Part shown: piece after piece, positions 5,744-12,599 of the stretch | Layout of the letters: the number at the start of each line of letters is the position of its first letter | Numbering within the stretch: position 1 is the first letter of the stretch | Assembly (NCBI GenBank): GCA_964611035.1 | Contig: CAZSWT010000070.1 | Coordinates: 1-14,580, forward strand | Source of the DNA: B33-G16 sp964611035 | GTDB lineage: Bacteria > Desulfobacterota > DSM-4660 > Desulfatiglandales > B25-G16 | Reading direction: 5' to 3' | DNA: 14,580 nt | The notes under the pieces: model-generated | What the model was told of the DNA's origin: nothing | What the model saw: the letters and a program-made list of their open reading frames with translations, nothing else | Databases searched by the model: none | Program-made: the position numbers and the translations under genes

Positions 5744-6637
5744 TTAATCGGTCTTTCTGCAAATCATGCACCATGACCGAGTAAGCAGAAGATCTCTAGG
5801 ATAAGACGCCAACTCTGTGACGACTTCTGGCGTAAGGAAGCGTTCACCTTCCAACTCTCCAGAGTCGTGATTGATGCCCACTCCTTCAAAGCGTAGAACC
5901 TGAAGATATTTAGCAAAGGCGTCTCTATATTGTTCTGGCTTGTAGCGATTGAGATATGTCCATGCAGGAAAACGGTTCTCGCGCAGGTGATCCCATGGAG
6001 GCACGTTACTGGATGGATGTTCATCGGGAAATGCCCATTCGAGGTTGTGTCCCCCTGACAAGGAGAAGAAATTATGAATGATGGCGTAAAAATATCCACC
6101 TGTATTGAGTAGCCACGCGACTTCTGTAGCGAATTTTGGCACATCTATTACATGTTCAAGAACCGCATTGGATGCTATCAAATCAAAAGACTGCGGTGGC
6201 AGAGGATACTCATCACCTATGGGGTCAGACACTATAAAGTCTATTCTTGATTGATATGAGCGTAGGGCTTTTTTTGCATTGATTTCAAGTGCATGATAGT
6301 ACTTATCGTCCCACAATACTCTACGCAAGATGGATTTTGCGGCCCGCTTGACGCCGTTATGCCTGATCGTGCGATAAAAAGCTAAAGGTAAGAAATCTGG
6401 TTTGATATAGGCTATGTCCAGTGCAGTAACTCTGGCACCGTTAGCAGCGCATTGAAGAGCAAAAGGGTATCTCTGGCCACATCCAAGGTCAAGCACCCGT
6501 TTTCCCACGAGGTCATTGAATCCAAATCGCCTCAGGTCACGTATGGTTTTGTCAAAGACATTGTGAACATCGTGTTCAGCAAATCGGGTCGTTGACTTTG
6601 AATGGTAAGAAAACAGTTCCCGCATTTCCCTTAGCAT
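5744..6637 (-). CDS. Class I SAM-dependent methyltransferase
   Basis: A 297-residue methyltransferase. Motif I is VLDLGCG (48-54), with the ribose-binding acid at D74 (TALDIAY), and the later motif FDLIASNAVLEHV (151-163) closes the Rossmann-like domain. The C-terminal part is rich in aromatic residues and probably binds the acceptor. The ATG at 6637 is preferred over a TTG 60 bp upstream because AAGGAGATTG lies just before it. Similar enzymes occur in O-antigen and capsule clusters, where they methylate sugars or lipids, but the acceptor cannot be read from this sequence. It lies 267 bp from the secreted-protein gene on the same strand. Confidence 0.85.
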   Translation of the reverse strand: MLREMRELFSYHSKSTTRFAEHDVHNVFDKTIRDLRRFGFNDLVGKRVLDLGCGQRYPFALQCAANGARVTALDIAYIKPDFLPLAFYRTIRHNGVKRAAKSILRRVLWDDKYYHALEINAKKALRSYQSRIDFIVSDPIGDEYPLPPQSFDLIASNAVLEHVIDVPKFATEVAWLLNTGGYFYAIIHNFFSLSGGHNLEWAFPDEHPSSNVPPWDHLRENRFPAWTYLNRYKPEQYRDAFAKYLQVLRFEGVGINHDSGELEGERFLTPEVVTELASYPRDLLLTRSWCMICRKTD

Positions 6638-6750
6638 TGTCAATCTCCTTGATTCGTATGGTCGCAGTCCTAAAATATGGCTGTTTGAGGCGCCCAAAGT
6701 GAGAGATTCGCCAACAAAAAAGCCCTAAATGGGAGCATCAGAGGTGTATC

Positions 6751-6837
6751 CAAAATAAGCCATATCTCATAATCTACTGATATTACAGCAAATACAATTT
6801 ATTCATTTTTCTTTACAGGACCAATATAGGATGTCCC
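6751..6837. repeat. Composite element A, left end
   Basis: Begins CAAAATAAGCCATA and ends GATGTCCC. It aligns with 9007-9095 at roughly three quarters identity by eye, including TTATTCATTTTT and ACAGG. Together with 7096-7222 it encloses a core that is absent from the second copy. Confidence 0.7.
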
Positions 6838-6844
6838 GAAAGCG

Positions 6845-6858
6845 CCGGTCAAAACCGG
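6845..6858. other. Short perfect hairpin in element A
   Basis: CCGGT, loop CAAA, ACCGG. It sits at the left edge of the element A core; it could be a minor stem of the decayed intron RNA. Confidence 0.4.
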
Positions 6859-7013
6859 AGAGGTGTCGTGAATGAAAGAGTCATACGGCGCAGGAGTCAT
6901 AAGCACCACCTGCCATGGAATCGGATGGAGCGATTGATTGCCAAATGGATTCCCGTTTCCCGTGTCTGCCACCCTTATCCTTTGGTGCGTTTTGGCGTTA
7001 TTACCTGAGGCAG

Positions 7014-7086
7014 GAGCCGTATGAGGTAATTCCTCACGTACGGATCTGAGCGGGGGATGCCGGGCGACCGGCATTCCTACCGCGAC
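7014..7086 (+). ncRNA. Group II intron 3' end (domains V and VI), probably a remnant
   Basis: Bases 7014-7046 fold as domain V: GAGCCGTAT on the 5' side and ACGTACGGATC on the 3' side of a GAGG/CCTC stem. The AGC triad is present but faces GAT where GTT is canonical, giving a G-A apposition. The following stem resembles domain VI: GCGG (7050-7053) with CCGC (7080-7083) outside, and a perfect 7-bp ATGCCGG/CCGGCAT stem capped by a GCGA tetraloop, with an unpaired A (7079) placed like the branch point. No reverse transcriptase gene is in the window, and the space to the element's left end is too short for a full intron. It is therefore most likely a truncated copy. It could be another RNA with a look-alike fold. 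Confidence 0.5.
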
Positions 7087-7095
7087 CGGTTTTCC

Positions 7096-7222
7096 CGTTA
7101 CCTCCATAGATTTACATTAGCTTCATCTATCTTTTTTATTATGATTAGCTGACTTCAACCATATGCCGCACATTCACAGCAACTTACGATTTTAAATTCA
7201 TTCAGAAACTACGTCCCCTTTT
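7096..7222. repeat. Composite element A, right end
   Basis: Starts CGTTACCTCCATAGATTTAC and ends after ACTACGTCCCC. About 89% identical by eye to 9808-9936, with most differences in a 24-bp patch near 7147-7170. On the minus strand it reads as a leader ending in ATGGAGGTAAC. Confidence 0.8.
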
Positions 7223-7279
7223 ATGATTAGTTATTCAAATTGTATTATTTTAAGAGAATCAATTTTAGAGGATAATGCC

Positions 7280-7489
7280 ATGACAAGGATGATATCAGTT
7301 CCGGAAACCCTGATTCAGAAAATATCAGAAACAGGAAGAGCTTTTCAGGCTTTGGAGGATGAGTTGAAAGATTTTTTACTTGTATCGGATACTGAATTTA
7401 TTGAAAAGATGCGACGATCAAAAAAAGCACACATTGAGGGCAACACCAGATCCTTCCACAACCTGAAAAAAGAATTATGTATCGATTAG
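7280..7489 (+). CDS. Small antitoxin-like protein upstream of a truncated RelE toxin
   Basis: A 69-residue, helix-rich, charged protein (MTRMISVPETLIQKISETGR, then AFQALEDELKDFLL). Its layout fits the short antitoxins encoded before RelE-type toxins. The ATG at 7280 is chosen for AGAGGA eight bases upstream; the frame is open further left but without a site. It overlaps the truncated toxin frame by 13 bp, the usual arrangement for a translationally coupled TA pair. Its family cannot be named with confidence. Confidence 0.6.
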   Translation: MTRMISVPETLIQKISETGRAFQALEDELKDFLLVSDTEFIEKMRRSKKAHIEGNTRSFHNLKKELCID

Positions 7490-7641
7490 AAACGACACCT
7501 GATTTTGATAAGGATTTAAAGGCGATTGAACGAGATGTTGCAAATCGTATCTCAAAAAAGCTTGAATGGCTTTCAAAAAATCCGGAATCCCTACGTTTTC
7601 CGACTCCTTCTCAACTATGGTTTTTAAGGAAAAGTACTTAA
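7477..7641 (+). pseudogene. Truncated RelE-type toxin
   Basis: The frame encodes 54 residues (MYRLETTPDFDKDLKAIERD, then helices up to WLSKNPESLR) and then ends in SQLWFLRKST and TAA. RelE toxins begin this way but continue for another 35-40 residues with the sheet that carries the active site. That part is missing and no continuation was found downstream, so the toxin should be inactive while its antitoxin remains. Confidence 0.65.
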
Positions 7642-7704
7642 GGCAATATTATTAGTCCAGTGTGATCATACATAACGGTTCATGTTTAGAGTGGATGGAA
7701 TGGT

Positions 7705-7762
7705 TCGGAATGAACAGATGGTTTAAATCGGAATGGGTGGATAGATTAGATCGGAATATGCA
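7705..7762 (+). repeat. Degenerate 22-24-bp tandem repeat (TCGGAAT units)
   Basis: TCGGAAT occurs at 7705-7711, 7729-7735 and 7751-7757. The units share GGAATG...AGAT..TTTA-like internal pieces and end next to the 24-bp direct repeat at 7770. Confidence 0.5.
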
Positions 7763-7769
7763 CTCAGTT

Positions 7770-7793
7770 AATAGTTAAGGTTTGACCCTACAT
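7770..7793. repeat. 24-bp direct repeat, left copy (methyltransferase cassette boundary)
   Basis: Identical over 24 bp to 8975-8998; the core is AAGGTTTGACCCTACAT. It lies just beyond the 3' end of the methyltransferase gene, and a partial third copy is at 9714-9727. Confidence 0.85.
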
Positions 7794-7804
7794 TCACACG
7801 CACT

Positions 7805-7824
7805 CGCCGTTAAACAATGCGGCG
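7805..7824. other. Hairpin just past the methyltransferase stop
   Basis: CGCCG (7805-7809) and CGGCG (7820-7824) flank a 10-base loop directly after the stop codon at 7827 on the minus strand. No T-run follows, so it is a weak terminator candidate. Confidence 0.3.
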
Positions 7825-7826
7825 GC

Positions 7827-8822
7827 TCATTCGGGTTTTCTCGCTATAAGAAATACTCCAGCCACCATAAGTTCTTCATCCGACAAATCCTTAAACCTAT
7901 TACTAAGCTTGGGACGAATTTTGTTGAGAAGAGAAATTGTAGCTTCAGAATAATCAACATTTAATTCAATTCTTTCTTTTGGAGGAAGTACCTCTTCTTT
8001 TCTCCCAACAATATGTGTTACAAATAATTTTGTATCATATCTTAAATCAATCATTTTTTGGCGGTAGTAGTTGATTAATCTTCGATTTGGTTTGCGCGAG
8101 TTCTTTGTCATCAGCCGATATATATAATCGGGAATAGTGAGGAATGTAAGAGGATGCATTCCACCGCGACTAAAAATTCCATAATCTCGAAAATCTATAT
8201 TATGTATCATGAGCCCACCTGGGATTAGTACACTATCCATAACAATAAAAGCAGCATCAATATCATAATCATATATTTCTTCTAGAACAGCTAGCGAAAC
8301 AATGAAGTCAAAAGATTCTTTCTCCAGAAAATTATCTGCTTCTTCTATGCCATGCCCATATATGTATCTTAATTTATCAGACTTTATTTCAATTTTACAA
8401 TCAAGGTTAATGGCCATATCAAAAAACTGCCTTGAATAATTGTTTAATTGCAGTCTCAATTCCTGGTATATTTTACGTTCTTGTTCTGCATCTCGCTTTG
8501 AAAAGAATTTATCTAGAGATACTACTTGAGCAGCTCCCGAAGCCAAAAACATTAGAGCTACTCCAAGATTATCCCCAGGACCAATTTCCAAAATTTTTTT
8601 ATTCGGAAGACCCTCAATTGCGATACCAGAATACTTGAGATAATCATTAAAGACAGTGTTTATGTAGTCCAAGCTTTCTGATAGTCTCATTCTATTATGC
8701 CTAGCACCAGAAAATGTTTCGTAATTTCCTAAATTGAACCGCCTCTTAGTTCGCCAGTTATGGTAGATGTGGAAGGCAATAATTGCGATCTTTGACTTTT
8801 TTGCGAACTGTTTAAGTTGCAT
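7827..8822 (-). CDS. AT-rich SAM-dependent methyltransferase
   Basis: A 331-residue class I methyltransferase: motif I ILEIGPG (77-83), acidic D104 (VVSLDKF), and FDFIVSLAVLEEIYD (171-185) in the position of the LEH motif, here LEE. The N-terminal 40 residues are basic with a hydrophobic patch (IAIIAFHIY). Base composition is clearly more AT-rich than that of the methyltransferase at 5744-6637 and the polysaccharide genes, and the gene lies between two identical 24-bp repeats, both signs of separate acquisition. The ribosome binding site before the ATG is poor (GAAAAGCAAT). Similar proteins occur in surface-glycan clusters; the acceptor is unknown. Confidence 0.8.
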   Translation of the reverse strand: MQLKQFAKKSKIAIIAFHIYHNWRTKRRFNLGNYETFSGARHNRMRLSESLDYINTVFNDYLKYSGIAIEGLPNKKILEIGPGDNLGVALMFLASGAAQVVSLDKFFSKRDAEQERKIYQELRLQLNNYSRQFFDMAINLDCKIEIKSDKLRYIYGHGIEEADNFLEKESFDFIVSLAVLEEIYDYDIDAAFIVMDSVLIPGGLMIHNIDFRDYGIFSRGGMHPLTFLTIPDYIYRLMTKNSRKPNRRLINYYRQKMIDLRYDTKLFVTHIVGRKEEVLPPKERIELNVDYSEATISLLNKIRPKLSNRFKDLSDEELMVAGVFLIARKPE

Positions 8823-8974
8823 TATTGCTTTTCAATCTTTTTTATTAAGTATTTATGAGCCGCAGTTTTGTATAGCTGGTGGGTTAGTGAACCTAAGGCC
8901 TCGGAGCGCCACTGAATAGAGCACGGATAGATAGATCTTATTTGCAGCCTGGTACATAGCAAAAAAAATTTCAA

Positions 8975-8998
8975 AATAGTTAAGGTTTGACCCTACAT
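8975..8998. repeat. 24-bp direct repeat, right copy
   Basis: Identical to 7770-7793. The two copies enclose a 1.2-kb unit whose only gene is the methyltransferase. It lies nine bases before the left end of composite element B. Confidence 0.85.
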
Positions 8999-9006
8999 CC
9001 ACTACT

Positions 9007-9095
9007 CAAAATAAGCCATACTTTATATCTCGTTGATATCACAGGAATTATAGCTTATTCATTTTTTTCTTGACAGGCGGAATATAAGATGTCCC
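9007..9095. repeat. Composite element B, left end
   Basis: Counterpart of 6751-6837, starting CAAAATAAGCCATAC and ending AGATGTCCC. The sequence directly to its right is a broken epimerase gene rather than the intron-like core of copy A. Confidence 0.7.
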
Positions 9096-9108
9096 CCTTG
9101 ACGTGTGA

Positions 9109-9468
9109 TCACATCAGGTTCTGTTTGGTCCACTCGATGCTCTTCTTAAGCCCATCGGCGAACTGGACCGTCGTTTGGTATCGCAGCAGTCCATGAGCCA
9201 GTGAGACATCAGCCACGCTATGCTTAATATCGCAGGGACGGGGCGGGCCGTATTTCGGCTTGATGCCCGTCCGGAGGATGTCTTCTATCACTTCATAAAG
9301 CTTGTTGATGCTGATCCGTTTTCCGGTGCCGATGTTCATGAGCTCGCCGACAGCTTTTTCGGCGGTCAGCGGCAGCACGTTCGCACGGACGACGTCTTCG
9401 ATGTAGATGAAGTCGCGGGTCTCCCTTCGGTGTACTCTATGTGAAGCATCTGGGAATCCCCTTACCAT
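9109..9468 (-). pseudogene. C-terminal fragment of an NAD-dependent sugar-nucleotide epimerase/dehydratase
   Basis: The frame gives 119 residues. From about residue 15 it matches the C-terminal half of extended short-chain dehydrogenases such as UDP-glucose 4-epimerase: ETRDFIYIEDVVRANVL, then GELMNIGTGKRISINKLYEV and a closing helix SIEWTKQNL. The Rossmann domain with GxxGxxG and the YxxxK catalytic pair is absent. The first 14 residues do not fit the family, so the break lies near 9426-9468. It is best read as a remnant of a polysaccharide-precursor gene. The fragment sits inside composite element B. Confidence 0.75.
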
Positions 9469-9592
9469 CTCGTGAGCGGTTTAATGTTAGTTGGTTTACA
9501 GTACTTTAGGCTTGATCCCGAATAATGGCAAGAGCGAAGGTTTGAACCTCCTGCTAGTAAGTTGTTTCAGAATCTACGAGCTGTCTTTTTTA

Positions 9593-9612
9593 TCCGCCGT
9601 TTTTATGGCGGA
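9593..9612. other. Hairpin TCCGCC/GGCGGA
   Basis: TCCGCC (9593-9598) and GGCGGA (9607-9612) around GTTTTTAT. GGCGGA recurs at 9615-9620 and 9633-9638. No terminator T-run follows. Confidence 0.5.
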
Positions 9613-9676
9613 GTGGCGGACTTGTCAGCCGGTCTTATGGCGGACTGAACCCAAATTTTTAGTTAATAGCCAACGA

Positions 9677-9696
9677 CCCCGCCCTTCCGGGCGGGG
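9677..9696. other. Strong 8-bp GC hairpin (REP-like or terminator stem)
   Basis: CCCCGCCC (9677-9684), loop TTCC, GGGCGGGG (9689-9696), perfectly paired. It is followed by ATTAAA rather than a T-run. It resembles small palindromic repeats dispersed in many genomes. Confidence 0.6.
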
Positions 9697-9728
9697 CATT
9701 AAAGGACGGCGGTAAAGGTTTGACCCCA

Positions 9729-9819
9729 TCTTCATGAGAGTGATGAGTAATACGACAACTACCATATACATCAGAAGTGCATAACTCAGCACGAATTGTT
9801 TTTGATTCGTTACCTCCAT
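9729..9819 (-). pseudogene. 5' end of a small membrane-protein-like frame (element B)
   Basis: From an ATG at 9819, in the conserved right end of element B, the minus strand encodes MEVTNQKQ followed by a hydrophobic run (FVLSYALLMYMVVVVLLITL) and MKMG. The frame then runs into the AAGGTTTGACCCC motif and repeat-like DNA. Element A has the same leader and MEVT start but a different continuation. It may be the start of an ancestral gene that both elements have lost, or a chance frame. Confidence 0.3.
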
Positions 9820-9936
9820 AGATTTACATTAACTTCATCTATCTTTTTTTATTATGATTACCTGGACCCAACAATGAGCCGCACATTCAGAGCAACTTAC
9901 GATTTTAAGTTCATTCAGAAACTATGTCCCTTCTTA
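9808..9936. repeat. Composite element B, right end
   Basis: Counterpart of 7096-7222, one base longer in a T-run. It ends about 25 bp past the stop codon of the WecG-type gene, so the element abuts an intact gene. Confidence 0.8.
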
Positions 9937-9960
9937 CAAATTTTTTGTTCATTTATCAGT

Positions 9961-10722
9961 TTAAAGATATTTTCTCCGTGTTTGAAGGGCCAATTTAAAT
10001 ATTCTGTAAATAAAAAGCGAGTTTCCAATTAAATATCGGCGCCAGAGAGTGACGGGATCACAATAGAGTCGATGAAGCCATTGCAAACCTGTTCGGCGCC
10101 AGAAGACAGGGGCTTCTTTTATCGTACCAGCAAAGATTCTTATTGTGCCCGCTCCAATCCCCCACACAATTGCTCTGGGGCATATAGCAGCCGCAATTTC
10201 GCTGACCTTTTCAGTTCTGGGGGTGCTCATTCCAAGAAAGATGAAATCAATGTCTTCAAGCGATGAAAAGATTTGCTTATAATCACCATCGTTTAGGAAT
10301 CCCGATACCGATTTTATTATGCGGCAGTGAGATGAAATTTTCTCTATATTGGCTGCTGCTAACCTTGCTTCTTCCTCGGTTACCCCCACAAGAATTCCTT
10401 TACTGCTTGAAATTTTTTTACTTTGTAAGAAGGCACGGAAAGCCTCCGTCATATTGCAACGTTCCGGCACTTTTACACCAAATAAGAGTGAGGACCATAC
10501 AATTGCCATGCCATCTGCAGTAACTATGCGCGCTGCATTTAGAATTTGCCTTAGGACAGCATCTTTGTAGGCTATGTTATAACTATGTGCATTAACGCAT
10601 AAGATTGTTCTTGGTTTCAGGTATTTATTGCTTAAGAGCAGACTTAATTCATCAAGCAATTGGGAGGTGGTATGCGTAGAGCAGTTGACGATGCCCAACC
10701 TGAAATTATATGGAGCTTTCAT
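9961..10722 (-). CDS. WecG/TagA/CpsF-family glycosyltransferase
   Basis: A 253-residue enzyme of the GT26 fold, expected to add a sugar (often N-acetylmannosamine or its uronate) to a lipid-linked intermediate at the inner face of the membrane. Family landmarks: VNAHSYNIAYKD (43-54), the TADG motif with the likely catalytic D70, FLGMSTPRTEKV (162-173) and WGIGAGTIRIFAG (187-199), then RRTGLQWLHRL near the C-terminus. The usual RVxGxD stretch is replaced by ERCNMTE (87-93). The ATG at 10722 is preferred; a TTG 24 bp upstream keeps the frame but would put the AAAGGGAG site inside the gene. It belongs to the minus-strand polysaccharide locus, with broken genes on both sides. Confidence 0.85.
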   Translation of the reverse strand: MKAPYNFRLGIVNCSTHTTSQLLDELSLLLSNKYLKPRTILCVNAHSYNIAYKDAVLRQILNAARIVTADGMAIVWSSLLFGVKVPERCNMTEAFRAFLQSKKISSSKGILVGVTEEEARLAAANIEKISSHCRIIKSVSGFLNDGDYKQIFSSLEDIDFIFLGMSTPRTEKVSEIAAAICPRAIVWGIGAGTIRIFAGTIKEAPVFWRRTGLQWLHRLYCDPVTLWRRYLIGNSLFIYRIFKLALQTRRKYL

Positions 10723-10920
10723 GGTCTGATCATGCTCCCTTTTCAAACAAAGGCGAAATAACTATAGTATAGTAACTCAATAGAAAATTTGAGACCCCTT
10801 TATAATATGACATTAATATTATCCAAAAAAGCACAACCAAATCTTAACAAAATAGACTCAACCCACAGTCGAATGTCCGGCGTATCACATACGTTTTGTT
10901 AACGGCGTGAGAGCAACAAA

Positions 10921-11139
10921 TTATGTATACAGGGATTTCAGCAACGATTCGATACATTCGGGGCTAGTCATCACCCCTTGTCTATAGCGTGGGAAGGTTA
11001 AATTTGGTTTAATGAACACCGTGTCACCAGTCCCAATCTTGGCGGCCATGTTAACAAACGAAAACCCTTCTTGAATTCGTGTGATATAGTTTTTATCGAG
11101 ATATTCAATAAATATTTTAGGTGTGTCATTTATAATCAT
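10921..11139 (-). pseudogene. N-terminal fragment of a DUF362-family protein
   Basis: Seventy-two residues ending in a stop. The part IGTGDTVFIKPNLTFPRYR with GVMTSPECIESLLKSL is typical of the start of DUF362 proteins, which are normally 300 residues or more and often bind iron-sulfur clusters. The rest is absent. The ATG at 11139 follows GGAG at five bases, so the 5' end is intact and the deletion took the 3' part. DUF362 genes do occur within glycan clusters, but the role of this one is unknown. Confidence 0.65.
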
Positions 11140-11509
11140 AAGGCTCCAACTGCCCTCTTGAAACATAAGAATTCCAATTTACTCCATGCCGGCCATCCTT
11201 TTTTAACTAGTGACGAATTTTAACACTTTAAAAGAGGCATGTAAGTAAATAAGCAACTCACAACAGTATATGTTATTCATTAAATGGCCCTTAACCAAAT
11301 TTACCTCTTGTTAGTTCCTTATTCGTAAATTTGTTGTTTTTAGTGGGAAAATATATTTTGCGACCTTTGTAAAGGGTAGCGTATTAAGGTTTTGCGGCAA
11401 TCCGAGCGGGCGCACAACTTTTTTCAACCTGTTTGGTTCCTGCTTGTCCGGGTTAGGTATTAAAAATATATATGATATTTATAATTTAATGAAGTACCTC
11501 TGTTTAGAA
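11140..11509. other. AT-rich intergenic stretch
   Basis: Nothing with gene support on either strand. It is AT-rich with short poly-T runs and a weak AACC/GGTT stem near 11428-11440. It could be the trace of a deleted gene between GT4 and DUF362. Confidence 0.4.
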
Positions 11510-12586
11510 TCAGTTTTCAACAATAAGACTACGGCAGTAACCCACAAAACGGTCGGTCCACGTCTTTGTGTCAAACAATCCGCGTCTTATCAAAACCCCT
11601 CGGCGAAGTCGAGCATAAAGCTCCTTGTCCTCCACTACCGCCTTCATCGCCCTATATAATTCATCAGCATTATAAGGTTCAACCAATAAGCCACATGTCT
11701 CATCGACGATCTCGGGCAACGCCTGCCAGCGGGTGGCGATTACTGGCAAACCCGCGCGATAGGCTTCTATAATAATTCCAGGATAGCCTTCGCCTTTGTG
11801 GTGCGTCGGCAGCACAAGCACATCGTACTTAACGAGCACGGAAGCGACTTTCTCTGGATCAACAACCCCGCAATAGTGCACTCGTTTCAACCCAGCAAAG
11901 ATCTCCTCGCTGAGCCCCTTCTGGAAAGGCCCAAAGACATCCACTCTGAAGTCTTGACCCAAACGCTCTCCGGACTCAATCAGTTCACGAATTCCTTTTT
12001 CCGGGCTTATACGACTAAGAAAAATAAATTTTCGGCAAGATTCGCGCTTTCGTGGTTGTTTTGAGAAATCCTCATCCAATGGCCGATTATTAGGATACCA
12101 TTCCACGTGGGCAGCACCATCATTGAGTGCGGATTTCACGAGAGCCCTTGTTTCCGCCAGATACAGATCACTGTGATTCACAACCCATCGGGCGAAGCCG
12201 CGTTGGGGCTGTTTGTAATCTAAGTAATTACTGCCCTCATGTTTCCGGAGTAGAAAGGGGCGTTTCCATAAACGGGCAAGCATATAAACAATGAAACCAA
12301 TAGAATTCAGCCTTTTGGTTACCAGATGTGCTGTGACAACATCTACCTGCCTGATTAAGCCTATTATACAGTAAACTGCTCTTATCGTACGCCACAAGCC
12401 CTTGACCAATCTGCTCGACTCTCCTATCGAGGTATTGACAATAAATACTTTGATGTCTTCTCTTTCCGCCAGCGCGTCTGTCAGATACTTCATAATTACC
12501 CTCGTTCCACCAATAGGAGGAGGCAGTGAGCCAATCACCATAATTCTGACGATTTCATTTAAACTTTCACTATGTTTATCAGCCAT
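11510..12586 (-). CDS. GT4-family glycosyltransferase
   Basis: A 358-residue GT-B enzyme of the family that includes polysaccharide retaining transferases. The N-terminal domain begins IVRIMVIGSLPPPIGGTRVI (12-31), the acceptor-side glycine loop. The C-terminal domain has SRISPEKGI (191-199), in which K197 contacts the nucleotide sugar phosphates, and the E-x7-E motif E266-GYPGIII-E274, followed by GLPVIATRWQALPEIV. The protein is complete. It starts 13 bp after the stop of the flippase gene on the same strand, so the two form an operon. It should extend the lipid-linked glycan in the cytoplasm; donor and linkage cannot be predicted. The ribosome binding site is weak (GTGAG), consistent with coupling. 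Confidence 0.9.
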   Translation of the reverse strand: MADKHSESLNEIVRIMVIGSLPPPIGGTRVIMKYLTDALAEREDIKVFIVNTSIGESSRLVKGLWRTIRAVYCIIGLIRQVDVVTAHLVTKRLNSIGFIVYMLARLWKRPFLLRKHEGSNYLDYKQPQRGFARWVVNHSDLYLAETRALVKSALNDGAAHVEWYPNNRPLDEDFSKQPRKRESCRKFIFLSRISPEKGIRELIESGERLGQDFRVDVFGPFQKGLSEEIFAGLKRVHYCGVVDPEKVASVLVKYDVLVLPTHHKGEGYPGIIIEAYRAGLPVIATRWQALPEIVDETCGLLVEPYNADELYRAMKAVVEDKELYARLRRGVLIRRGLFDTKTWTDRFVGYCRSLIVEN

Positions 12587-12599
12587 CTATATACTCACG

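Larger units (their letters stand above)
9469..9960. other. Non-coding remainder of element B
   Basis: No gene with support. It holds two GC-rich hairpins (9593-9612 and 9677-9696), a third AAGGTTTGACCCC motif (9714-9727), a short MEVT-type reading frame on the minus strand, and the right end of element B (9808-9936). Confidence 0.5.

Noticed and set aside
6799..7107. 102-residue minus-strand reading frame spanning element A
   Set aside because: It runs antisense through the intron-like stems, which explains its proline- and arginine-rich text. It has no recognisable domain. I treat it as non-coding, although its two ends are discussed as a finding.
10072..10570. Plus-strand frames opposite the WecG-type gene
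   Set aside because: They are antisense shadows of a gene with clear family motifs.
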